DNA of 29,001 nucleotides from Cylindrobasidium torrendii FP15055 ss-10 (lineage: Eukaryota > Basidiomycota > Agaricomycetes > Agaricales > Physalacriaceae): assembly GCA_000934385.1 (NCBI GenBank), contig KN880720.1, positions 1 through 29,001 on the forward strand, in the 5' to 3' direction. Below the pieces are notes generated by a model that searched no databases, had not been told where the DNA came from, and was given only the letters and a program-made list of their open reading frames with translations. Position numbers and translations under genes: made by a program. Below are positions 1-9,125 of the stretch, piece after piece (positions within the stretch are counted from its first letter, which is position 1; each line of letters opens with the position of its first letter).

Positions 1-1934
1 AAGGGAGAGCAGGGCGATAGTGAGTGCGGATGGCGCGAGGGAAGTTCTCAACGGCAGCCTGCCACTCAGCATCTGGAAGTGTCGCGTCCGGAGGGAAGAA
101 CCGGGCTCTGTCGTCCGAAGCTGCAGAGGTGAGAGCCTTGGAGGTGCGAGGCTCGTAGCCTAGGGCCCGGAGACGTTCGGCCTCAATGGCCGCCGGGGAG
201 AACATCGACATTCGTAGGGGGTCGCGAACACCGTTGCGCAAGATTTCAGCCGCCATTGCGGCGCAGGTGTGGCCCTCCGCGCTATCGCTGGCGTCCGCCA
301 TGGTAATAAAACCGGAGGTGCGAGGACTGCCGATACGGGAAGGTAGGAAGGAGCGCATCCGCGAGACCGGAGAGACGTGCTTGCGTACGCGCTTAGGCTG
401 CTGAGCGAACGGGGAGCCCAGATCGGAGCCAACGACCGGGGAGGCAGAAGCTTGCCTCTTGTGGGCGTGGTAGTCGACTTGCATGGGCGAACCCTGAGGC
501 AGAGGAGGGTTAGAGCGAGAGAAGCGGCGCTGACGAGTCCGACTTGCCGGAGCTGGAGCGTTGAAAGCCCTGGTCTCGTCTTCGACGCGAGCCTTCGCCG
601 CCGCAATGGACGCCATCTGAGCACGAAGGGCTTCGAGCTCCCCTGCCTTCTCCGCCGTCGCAGCGTCACGAGCACGCCGGGATGCAGCGTCCCGACGAGC
701 CCGCGCCTGGTCCAAGTCGAGCTGAGCGTCGAGGAGTTTCTGGCGCATCACTGCCACCTCGTCCTCCTGCGGTTCGGGAGCCCCAGGCGAAGCCTGTGCG
801 ACGGAACGGCCGGACTGGAGGGAGCGGTTGGAGCGCGCGGAGCGAACGGTGGGCTGCACAGACGAGGCCTTGCTGGGCGCCACCGGAGCCGGAGGAGGAG
901 TGGTGGTACCGCCCTGCGACACCCGAGAGGCGCGCGCTAGAGCACGCGCACGCTCGAGGTCGAGGAGGTTGACGTGTCTAGGCAGCTGGGTTCCTGAACC
1001 GGGACGATGACCTAGCAGCAAAGGAAGCCAGTCAGCAACTGCAAGAGTAGGAAGCAAGCAAGTAAAAGGAGAAGCAGGAGAAACCCTGCGGCCAGCACGG
1101 CCGAGGGGAAGCAGGAGAGAAGCAAAGCAAGCAAGCAAGGGAAGCAAAGCGGAAGCACAAGCAGAAGAAGGAAGCAAGAAGAGGCCGAGGAAGCGAGCAG
1201 GAGGCCGAAATCGAACGGGAACCGAACTAACCCTTGGAGGCCAATGACGCCCGACCATCGACTGCCGACGACCCCGAAGGACCGGCGACAGGAGATTGCC
1301 TGGGGGATAGACGCTCGGCAACGGCGAGTCCAGCGCGTCGGACTGCGGCGGTAGCCTTCTTCGTGGCCTTTGACAGAGCATCGAATGAGACCTTCTTCGC
1401 TGGTGGGAGGCTCGGGGAAGGCGGATCGTCGTCCATTGGGCGTGGTGCCGAACGCGACTCGTGAGCCATGGTGACAAAGCTGGTACGGCGAACGTCGGGA
1501 CCTAAATCGGCATCGTCATCGGCGACAGCGGCGTCCTCGGGGTCCTCGTGAGCTGGGAAGTAGATGTCAGCGAGGACGTCGTGATTGCCCCCCTCGCCAT
1601 CGGGATGGTGGTCGACGATCTCCCTGAACCGAGGAGAGTTCCCGAACTCGAATTCGACACTAGGCGAGGAAGGGCGTTCTTCCCCATCGTCGTCCTCGAT
1701 CGGGTCGTCCACATCCATGGTGACCACGTCGGGGTCGGAAGGATTCTGAATGTCGTCCTCGCTGAGGGTCGGGCTACGCGGGGCGGGACGCTTCCCGCGG
1801 GCTTTGGCGCTGACGACAGCCTGCTTGGCGCGCCGCGAGCCGACGATGGCGGGAACGTTGTTGGCGGGATGGTCGAGGTTCTTGAAGGTGGCGTTGTCGA
1901 CCGACGCCGTGGACGTCGCCCGGGTCTGAGGCAT
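1..1934 (-). CDS. Partial gag-like or repeat-family protein, runs off left edge
   Basis: I do not recognise this protein firmly. Exon 1 (1934-1232) starts at an ATG preceded by a pyrimidine-rich leader and begins MPQTRATSTAS; a longer upstream start at 2186 exists but is less likely. It is acidic in the middle (runs of Asp/Glu) and Ser/Pro-rich. A donor GTTAGT at 1231 and an acceptor CTAG ending at 1012, with a CTGAC branch-like site just before it, would remove a 220-nt intron and keep the frame. Exon 2 (1011 to at least 1) then stays open to the window edge, giving about 570 residues without a stop. Exon 2 has a Pro/Ser/Arg-rich start, an Ala/Arg/Glu-rich coiled coil (from VMRQKLLDAQLDLDQ onward), a basic stretch and a globular-looking end. 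This resembles Gag-like proteins of fungal retroelements, but no LTR, zinc knuckle or reverse transcriptase is in view, so element identity is inference. Codon use is more GC-rich than in neighbouring genes. Confidence 0.5.
1012..1231 (-). repeat. GAAGCA-rich low-complexity tract inside a putative 220-nt intron
   Basis: The plus strand carries many imperfect copies of GAAGCA and GCAAGCAAG, most densely at 1050-1075 and 1108-1185. On the minus strand, the sense of the surrounding gene, this is a long CTTGCTTGC polypyrimidine tract. It sits between a GTTAGT donor and a CTGAC...CTAG acceptor whose removal joins the two flanking frames in phase. It is about four times longer than most other introns in the window. 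It could instead be a spacer between two reading frames of a mobile element. Confidence 0.5.
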
Positions 1935-2180
1935 ATCAAATCGAAAAGAAAAGAAAAGCGAAAGAAGCAGCGGGAGTCTTGACCGCTGCAAAACGAAGCA
2001 CCTCACTGGGTGATGGTGGTTCGAACAAGAGAAACAAGGACATGATCGAGTGATCGTGAACTTGTTTCGATCTCTGGGAGAGCGCCGCATGAAATGCTGC
2101 ACTGGCTCCCCAAGCCAACCAGCCTTCGCCAGTGCGATGCAGCTGCGAAGATATGCAATGAATTTCGACCTTTTTTCTAG

Positions 2181-3325
2181 GTCCATACCGAACCGCCGCG
2201 GGTTACGACGTGATTATAGAAGGCGAAGCTGGCCTCATGCATATGTAAGCGTCTCTTCGACAAATTTCGCTATCTTTCTCACGGCCAAAGAACTGGAGAG
2301 CCCGACCGACCACCTTGCAAAGTCGGCGTCGCGGCAACAGATATCGCGACAGGCCTGTATACACATGGAGCCATCATGGCCGCTTTGCTCTCGCGTCAAC
2401 AGACAGGACGTGGAGTGTGGATCGACTGCAACCTCTTTGAGAGTCAGGTAGGCCGTCTTGCTGCTGACTGTCATACTTGCTGAGTCTGACTGTAGCTCGC
2501 CGGTCTGGCTAACATTGCATCAAACTATCTCATTGCCGGACAAGAAGCGTCGAGACATGGAACGTCTCATCCATCCATCGTGCCGTACCAAGTCTTCCCG
2601 TGCAAGGATGGCTTTATTATGATAGGTGCTGGTAACGATCGCCAGGTGACGAACACTTCCCGCTGCGCAAGTTGGTGCTCACATCCTTATAGTTCGCCTC
2701 GTTCTGCACAAAGATCCTGGGGCGTCCGGACCTTCCGGTCGACCCCAAATTCTCCTCCAATGTGAAGCGTGTTGAGAACCGCGAGGAGCTCATTAGCATT
2801 ATCAGTGATATCCTCGGGACGAAGAATAGAGACGAATGGCTGGAGATGTTCAAAGGCATTGGGTAAGTGTCTTTAGCTAGCCGACCACCCACGTATCTTG
2901 ACGTTTTAGGGTGCCAAACGGTCCCATAAATAACATGGAGGACACCTTCAAACATCCTCAAGTATGACATGCCGTCCTGCGCACCGTTCGCTCGGAGTTA
3001 CTGATTTTTAATCACAGGCTGTAGCGCGCAATGTGACTATCGATGTTGAGGTATCTACTATCCAGGTTTATTCTTGAGAACATAGATACTGACCTGTTTT
3101 ATAGCATCCTAAGGCCGGTGCGGTGAAGATGGTCGCTCCTGCGGTGCACTACAACGGTGAGAGAATGCGCGTCAGGCTGCCTCCACCCACGCTCTCCCAA
3201 CACACCTTTGAGGTATGCCGTTAGATCGAATGGTACGAGCATGGGGCTAATCAGGATAGGTTCTCGCCGAGCTAGGCTACACGGAGGCAGAATCTGCTGA
3301 ATTAAAAGCACAAGGCGCCATATAG
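2181..3325 (+). pseudogene. 5'-truncated class III CoA-transferase (SUGCT/CaiB-BaiF type)
   Basis: Eight exons can be joined: 2181-2244, 2291-2447, 2496-2645, 2693-2862, 2910-2961, 3018-3050, 3105-3212, 3260-3325. They encode about 266 residues closely matching the C-terminal 60% of succinyl-CoA:glutarate CoA-transferase (SUGCT/C7orf10), normally about 430 aa. Recognisable blocks are GPYRTAAGYD, GLMHITGEPD, NYLIAGQEA, SIVPYQVF, GVPNGPINNM and the C-terminal RLPPPTLSQHT. The catalytic aspartate expected in the VAATDIATGLY block is present (codon 2340-2342). The first readable exon begins right after a clear acceptor (TTTTTTCTAG), but no upstream exon with the N-terminal CoA-binding half can be found: 247 bp away the divergent gag-like gene starts. 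All remaining frames and splice sites are intact, so the loss is probably recent. Without the N-terminal half the fold cannot be complete, and I call it a pseudogene. The intact enzyme would be mitochondrial or peroxisomal by family knowledge. Confidence 0.85.
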
Positions 3326-3459
3326 GCCTTCCTTTACATACGTTCGGATCCTTCGCTAATGAACCAGACAAAATCTTTGCATTGCAAGATGCACCAGGGT
3401 TCTATCTAAGTATGAACAAATTCGAAGCGACAGTAAAAGAGTAAGGAAAGAAGAGAATT

Positions 3460-5133
3460 TCACAGGCTTGATGGGCCCTTTCCATCCAGGTTGGACCACT
3501 CAGGATCATCGTTGTCCGCACGTCTCTGCATCTCCACCGCGACGAAGACTTCGGGAGGGGCGCCGTGGGTCTTTCCATCATGCGTACGGGAGCTCTGGGC
3601 CAGTTGACGCTGGGGATTCGATGAGCCAGGTGACTATCATCGCTAAAACGTTGTGCTCACCGAATTGTGGTCACTCCCACTCCATTGGTTTTGACCGTTC
3701 ATATTCCTGAGACGAGAGCGCGCGTTCAAACTGCTAAGAACGGAGTTTGTGTACGCCTTTCCAAGGGGGAAGTTGAAGCCGACGTGGAGTCCGGATTTCT
3801 GCGCGACGGTCAGTGGTTTAACGGCAGGAGGGCAAGTTGGGGCCTACAGGCATCGCGTAGAAACAAGACACTGGAACGGTGAGTGTGGGCATAAGGAACA
3901 ATACTAGTGAGTCTTACAATCAATGAGCGCGATCACGGTCGTGAGCATGCCGTTCTGAATTGTTGCTGTAGGTTTCATGAGCTCGGATGAGCCCCGACGG
4001 AAACACGACGAACGTACTGCGAATAATACTGTTGATGATGGTCTCCGTACGCTTAATACCCGACCGCGACTTTCTCTAAACCGGAGTCAGCGGGACTCCC
4101 GCGGATGGCATCCGAAAGCAGCAGCGTACCAGATGGAGGGAGAGCGTGACAGTAATAATAAGGTCGGCCAGTGTTCTATTCAACTCGTCAGTGAAATTAA
4201 GGCATCCGGAATGGAGCTTTCCGCACGGCGGGATGAGCCAGATGGATGCGAGGACGCGAGCGCTTAACTCGTCAGCCAGAGAGTTAGCGGAGGGATAGGT
4301 CGCAAAGGCGGCGGAAAAGATCATCCCGCCCACTGAAAAACGGTAAGGGGCATTGAGTGTGGGGAGGAGTAGAACACTCACCAAGTGCAACCAAGGAGAG
4401 CAGCGCAATGATTCCCGGGATAATCCAGCTGTCGGTGAGCGACTTGATGCGCCAAGCAAAGAAGTTCTGCGCCATGCAGGCCATAATACCCTAGCACGTT
4501 GATCAGAATCTCATTTCCGAGGTGATTGAAGATGCTCACTATCATTGCAGGCTCTGCAAGGACGTCGTTAGCTACTCAACGAAAGCTCGACTACTGGAAA
4601 TTCCCACCAGTCGCAATCACTGCACGATGCTCAGTTGTTAGGACACAGAAGGTCAATTCGGGACGACGCACGCCAGTTCAACTCGAGAAGCGCAGTAACA
4701 CTGCCCCAGTCAGAAACTGTAAATTGTGTTAGTGCACGAATCGCCGTTGGTCGAGCGTGTACTCACCCAAAACGCCATAAATCCAGGCAACGGTGAAGCC
4801 AGAGTTCAAAGTCTCAGTCTGAAAACGCGTTGGTTACGGAGCGTCGTCAAAGGTAAGGGCGGCATACGAGCATGAGAATAGCTGGTGAGGCCGTCAGTGC
4901 TGCTTAGAGCCTTCGAGTTTGAGCACGACGTACCAACATATATTTTCATCCAAAGTGGGTCCCTGGTACCAGGTCAGCTCTTGCTTACAGAGAAGCCGGC
5001 GCACTCACTTGGGGAAGCGCTCGAAATACGAGACGGCTTGAAGCACACACATGCCGTACATAGCGGTGGCGACGACGATGCCCCCAAGGGCAGGACCGTG
5101 AAAGCCAGCAGCAGGGCTCTCAGTTGAAGACAT
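3460..5133 (-). CDS. DUF6534-like seven-helix membrane protein
   Basis: Fifteen exons join without a frame break into 322 residues: 5133-5009, 4962-4934, 4881-4868, 4818-4767, 4716-4672, 4619-4608, 4553-4540, 4490-4382, 4332-4227, 4175-4130, 4075-4018, 3965-3918, 3870-3848, 3798-3661, 3609-3460. The protein starts MSSTESPAAGFHGPALGG and has helices around IVVATAMYGMCVLQAV, VAILMLTETL, TVAWIYGVL, GIMACMAQNFFAWRI, IIALLSLVALVGGM, TLADLIITVTLSLHL and TTVIALIDLSCF. Near the C-terminus lies the family-typical N-F-P-L-G-K-x-Y-x-N-S-x-L-S-S-L-N-x-R block, followed by a polar tail. This layout is that of the large agaricomycete DUF6534 family of unknown function, often compared with seven-helix receptors. 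Two 14-nt exons and one 12-nt exon are unusual but give the expected protein. A TATA-like ATAAATA lies about 35-40 bp upstream of the ATG. The gene is convergent with the CoA-transferase remnant. Confidence 0.88.
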
Positions 5134-5166
5134 GGCAATGAGGGTGAAGAAAACCAAGCTTACGCG

Positions 5167-5173
5167 TATTTAT
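5167..5173 (-). promoter_or_regulatory. TATA-like box of the DUF6534 gene
   Basis: ATAAATA on the minus strand, 34-40 bp upstream of the ATG at 5133, in a stretch otherwise rich in GC. The position fits a core promoter with a short leader; it is assigned by sequence and distance only. Confidence 0.4.
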
Positions 5174-6480
5174 GTGCGCCGCTCAGGCGCGGCATTTAAA
5201 CTGTATTACGGTGTGTACATGCCACATTGTTGATCGGTGGATGAATGTGGATGCAAGAGCTCCGCATCAGATGGTCGTCAAAGAGGTCAACTCTATTATG
5301 TTGAATGTATACTGAGAGGCGTATATTCGGCGATATGCATACCCAGCAAGGGTGTCGCAAAGCTCCATAGCAAGAGACGGCCGGCCTCGCCTCGAATGTA
5401 GTCCGCACGAGCGGGTAGATGTTATTTGCTAAGTCCTAGGGCTCGCTCTCATGATAGTCATATAAATTCGGCCTTCCGGCTGACCTATTTAACTTCCGAA
5501 TGCCGTCGTTTCTGATGCAGGCCGACTCCGTTTGTGGAATACGTGAGGTAAGAGGCGCGCCGACTCTCCTACCGTACATTGAATCTTTGCACATATCAGA
5601 TGACGATCGAGGATACTAAAGCGCTTTGAAAAGACGTTGGACCGTTCCTTTTCTGGGACCGCTGCATAGTTTGAGGGTGGTGTCCATGGCCTCGATGCGA
5701 TTCCAATGCATTACTCTGATTGGCGGTTGGGGTCTATCCTACGGGACCCTTGGATTGTATTGCCGCAAATGTAGAGGGTTTGGACTAAGTCAGGGATAGG
5801 TCTTCGATCAATGAAGTCAGCAACTGTGCATGTACGATGTACGTATCCGCTTGTTCAGTGTGGTTTGTTCGACGGATATCGTTAGGGTGGGATCGAAAGC
5901 TTGGCTGAACGTTAGAATATTCTTTCTATGCCTTCCAAGCTAAAGGCAACCTTTCATATCCATGCTGGGCAAGCATACAACGCGTACCCACCATAGCATA
6001 CCATCGCATCAGGGAGTGATCGAAGCGACAGAAAAGGAAAGCGTAGAGTGTGTGCGAGGCGGCCGATTTACCGCCCTGTATTCATTCCTAGCGTTCTGAT
6101 TTACCAGTTCTCTGTCACTTACCCGGTTTGTGGAGATGCAATTGACTTCTGAATGATTTTTTTTCGAGAGCTGCTAGCAATAGTCTATAGATGGCGACGG
6201 CACGTACTACGCTCAGAAAGGCAAACGGTATTGAACGCGGAGGGCAACGCTGGAACAACGCAGGAGAAACGAATATTGGTAGCCGCCGCTGTTCCAATTC
6301 ATCTTTTATCTTGCAAACTTCGAAATCAGAGTCTGACAGTGTGCAAACGGGGATGCGAGGGTCTATGTTGGAAGCGCCTCATGGGAGGGACGTAAAACTG
6401 TCGACGACCAGCCACGAAGTCTTTGAAAAATAGCTGGTGCACACCCTTGAATCTCCGACGGAGATTTTACACAAAATTTG

Positions 6481-6487
6481 TATAAGT
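6481..6487 (+). promoter_or_regulatory. TATA box of the first SDR gene
   Basis: TATAAGT lies 61-67 bp upstream of the ATG at 6548. Spacing and sequence fit a fungal core promoter. A similar TATAAGA sits at nearly the same distance before the second SDR gene (16689). Confidence 0.5.
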
Positions 6488-6547
6488 AGCAGCGTAGACC
6501 TTGAAGTCCTCATACCACTCTCCATCCACCTCGTCGACTCGTGAAAA

Positions 6548-7723
6548 ATGGCACCCTCCGACTACAAGAACTTCAAGGCGAAGAACGCCATTGTCACTGG
6601 CGCCGCCGATGGCATTGGCCGCGGGATTGCCCTTCGCCTTGCGTCGGACGGCATCAACCTCGTCATCAACGACCTCCCAAGCAAGCAAGCTCAGCTCGAC
6701 ACCCTCGTCAAGGAGATTCAGGCGAAAGGCGTCAAGGCCGTTACTCATGCTGGCGATGTTACGGACAAGGCCGTTAACGAAGCCCTCGTGTCGACATGCG
6801 TGAAGAGCTTCGGAAGCCTCGACGTTGTGCGTAGACATCGTCTCCTTGTGTTGCCGATGCTAACCAATACCCAAGATGGTCTGCAACGCGGGTACCGCGT
6901 TCATCAAGAGCATTGCCGAGAGTGTGTCCCATTCGTTTATACACCTACGCTTTTCTAACCTGAATGGCAGCTCCCTACGAGGAGGTCGAGGACCTCATCA
7001 ACACCAACTTCAAGAGCATGTGGCATGGCTATAACTCTGCGGCTCAGCAAATGATCAAGCAAGACAAGGGCGGACGCATCATTGGTACCATCCAGCTGGT
7101 TTAACGTTCTCTACCCATCCACTAATTTTCACTTCCTCAGGCGCGGCATCCTCCGTTGCGAAGAAAGGATACCCGATGATGGCAGCATACTCATCGTCCA
7201 AGTTCTGCGTTCGAGGCCTCACCCAGTCTGCCGGTATGCCATGATTCCAGACTTGTACTTGCGTTTCCTGACGATGCATTTCTCTCCAGCGCAGGAATGG
7301 GGTCAATTCGGCATCACGGTTAACTCGTACTGCCCAGGCGTTATCTGGACACCGCTGAGTGGGTTTCCCTCATCTCCTTCATACGTCCAAATTACTCACA
7401 TCCAATCAAGTCGAAACTCTCGGCAATGCGCTCCAAGGTGTTCTTGGGCAAAGTGGGGAATCACCGAAGGAAATGGTTCGTCCAATCGCAAGGATTTCGA
7501 TGTTCTTTTCGTACTGATGTGCGGATTTCCTAGTGGGCGAAGTCCTGCGCGCTGAAGCGTGTCGGTGAGCCCGACGATATTGCTGGTGTCGTGTCTTGGT
7601 TTGCATCCAAGGATAGCGGCTATGTCACCGGTCAAAACGTAAGTCCCTCTGCTGGCCAACATAGAACCGCGTGCTAATGCTTTCGGGCAGCTCAACGTGG
7701 ACGGAGGAGGACTTTTCGACTAA
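6548..7723 (+). CDS. Classical SDR, acetoin/diacetyl reductase-like
   Basis: Eight exons (6548-6826, 6876-6921, 6971-7084, 7141-7233, 7290-7358, 7411-7475, 7534-7638, 7691-7723) give 267 residues, the usual length for a one-domain SDR. The cofactor motif TGAADGIG is at residues 17-24, NAG at 97-99, a catalytic serine at 150 or 151, and the Y-x-x-x-K pair at Tyr163/Lys167. The family-typical late motifs PG (SYCPGVIWTP) and YVTGQNLNVDGG close the protein. It resembles fungal and bacterial acetoin/diacetyl (2,3-butanediol) reductases, with the GITVNSYCPG segment, but SDR substrates cannot be read from sequence alone. A D at the end of the second strand (VINDLP) suggests NAD(H) rather than NADP(H). 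There is no signal peptide, so a cytosolic location is likely. The start is supported by the AAA-ATG-G context and the N-terminal position of the Rossmann motif. Confidence 0.9.
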
Positions 7724-8212
7724 AAGATCGATTTGTTGCAAAACTAGGTAGAATGTGAACGGCGGATAGAATGATCATGCTTCCTGTACCATCGTGTTCC
7801 TTTGTGACAAGCCACTCGCCAGGTCCCAGTCAAATTAGTCAGTAGATGGGTTCCTTCGCCCCATCGGAATGGGATACTTAGCGACGCTGTGACTGCATGT
7901 GTCCCGTCGGTTGGCCATTCGTCGTGCTTGTCTTCAGGACACTAGCGCTGAAACTAAAGTCATCACTTACGACCTTGCCTTACATTACTGGAAGTAGTGT
8001 GCAGCCTGACTCAAAGCCTCGATAAATGAGTATGATTATGGAACCGCACCTCCATTAGTATGTTTGCACCAGTTGTGCGATACAACTTTCTCAAAGGAAA
8101 GATTCCTGTCGACGGTATTTTGAGGAGCCTTCGTGCTTGATAGAGAGCCTATGATCACGGAGGAGATAGGCATGGCACTGAAGCAAACAGTAGATGGATT
8201 ATAAGGAATATA
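7724..8212. other. Convergent 3' spacer, no gene seen
   Basis: A 489-bp stretch between the 3' ends of the SDR gene and the uL29m gene. It contains no long frame and no recognisable RNA gene; it should hold the two 3' untranslated regions. Confidence 0.6.
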
Positions 8213-9006
8213 TTACGCTGCCAGTACCTCTGGCTGTTCCACTGTCTGTGGGATTGGCGGTGTGGTCTTTTCCGCTGCAGTCTTTCGTGCACGCTTCTCT
8301 GCCCGCGTCCAGCGCTCCTTGGTGCTCTTCCGCGCCTCTGTTTCCTTCCGTGTGGCCTCGTAGTCCTGGAGCAGAGCCTTGTGAACCTCCGCATCAAGCG
8401 CACGGGTGATTTCTTGGTTGTGCAGTTCCACTGCGCCCTGGTATGCCAACCGCCGCTCGTTCAACACATATTTGATGCGAGCCATGCCTTTGCGGACCTG
8501 CAGAATGTGAGGAATTGGAGCGAGGTGTAGGGCTGGGGACGCACGTCTTTCTTCCGCCAGCCGAAGTGCGCTGCCGCCTTCAGGCCTTGTCGGCGCAGTT
8601 CGTATTGCTGGGTTTGCAAGAGGTTGCGCTCGCGGAGCAGCACATACCACAACACATGGAGGTCCTCGAAGCTTTTCAGGCGCAGTTCCGGTGCAAGCCA
8701 GGCGCGTCCTAATCTCTAAATGAGCCTTTTGATTATGCAGAGCACATATCACGCACCGCCCTTGTTCACAATATCCTCCTGGTGCGTTCCACCTATTGTT
8801 GTGTATTCTCCATTCTTGTCCCGGCGGAAGAAGTGGTAGAGGCCGTGGTTCGGGTTGGTGGGGATGCGGAATTTGGGCGCGGCGTCGGGAACGTCGGACT
8901 CGGGGTCGACGGCTGCGGCCGGAACGTCCGGGACGGTGGCAAGCGTGCGCCTTGCCAGAACACGTGGACACGACCGCGACGCAGCGGTGCGCAATACAGA
9001 GAACAT
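8213..9006 (-). CDS. MRPL4: Mitochondrial large-subunit ribosomal protein uL29m (MRPL4/L47)
   Basis: Three exons (9006-8757, 8708-8545, 8497-8213) join in frame to 232 residues. The N-terminus, [20 protein letters not shown], is Arg-rich without acidic residues, as expected of a mitochondrial targeting sequence. The family core follows: [18 protein letters not shown], then [10 protein letters not shown], then a block from Q-T-Q-Q-Y-E-L-R to H-F-G-W, then [16 protein letters not shown]. The C-terminal third is a charged helix rich in Arg, Lys and Glu. This is the uL29m family, which sits at the exit of the mitochondrial ribosome tunnel. The second ATG-containing frame upstream (from 9168) is rejected because only the start at 9006 is followed directly by the presequence. 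The gene is transcribed away from RAD50 across a 119-bp gap. Confidence 0.9.
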
Positions 9007-9125
9007 GGCGGCTGGAATCGAAAATGTGACCGAGGCACAGCCACCGTCGGCTCGGAGGCTCACGATCACGCTTCGGTGCCGGCCCGAGTCACCGAGCGCC
9101 TCTCTCTCTGTACGCGACGGCCACC
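9007..9125. promoter_or_regulatory. 119-bp bidirectional promoter of uL29m and RAD50
   Basis: The start codons of uL29m (minus, 9006) and RAD50 (plus, 9126) face away from each other with only 119 bp between them, so both promoters and both leaders must lie here. The interval is GC-rich with no TATA box and contains CACGATCACG and a CT-rich run (CCTCTCTCTCTG) just before the RAD50 start. The CCACC before the RAD50 ATG is a good initiation context. Confidence 0.75.

Larger units (their letters stand above)
5134..6547. other. Intergenic region between two divergent genes, no supported gene
   Basis: This 1.4-kb stretch separates the divergent DUF6534 gene and SDR gene. Only short overlapping frames without family resemblance, consistent splice signals or biased codons are present, in particular the two overlapping 80-codon plus-strand frames near 6153-6433. 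I see no tRNA, rRNA or repeat. It should hold the promoters of both neighbours. Confidence 0.6.

Noticed and set aside
160..972. Long frames on both strands at the left end (for example 377-940 plus and 675-160 minus)
   Set aside because: They are shadows of the open minus-strand frame covering 1-1011; high GC leaves several frames open, and these have Arg/Pro/Ser-rich content without domain character.
2050..2180. Missing N-terminal exons of the CoA-transferase in this stretch
   Set aside because: No frame gives the expected S-I-T-G-Y-G-Q-T-G end of the preceding exon or any upstream block of the family.
1935..2186. N-terminal extension of the gag-like gene starting at 2186
   Set aside because: The added segment is Cys/His/Arg-rich and then pyrimidine-coded, looks like leader sequence, and MPQTRATS at 1934 is a better start.
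6153..6433. Two overlapping 80-codon plus-strand frames before the first SDR
   Set aside because: No family resemblance, no splice partners, and they run into the promoter region of the SDR gene.
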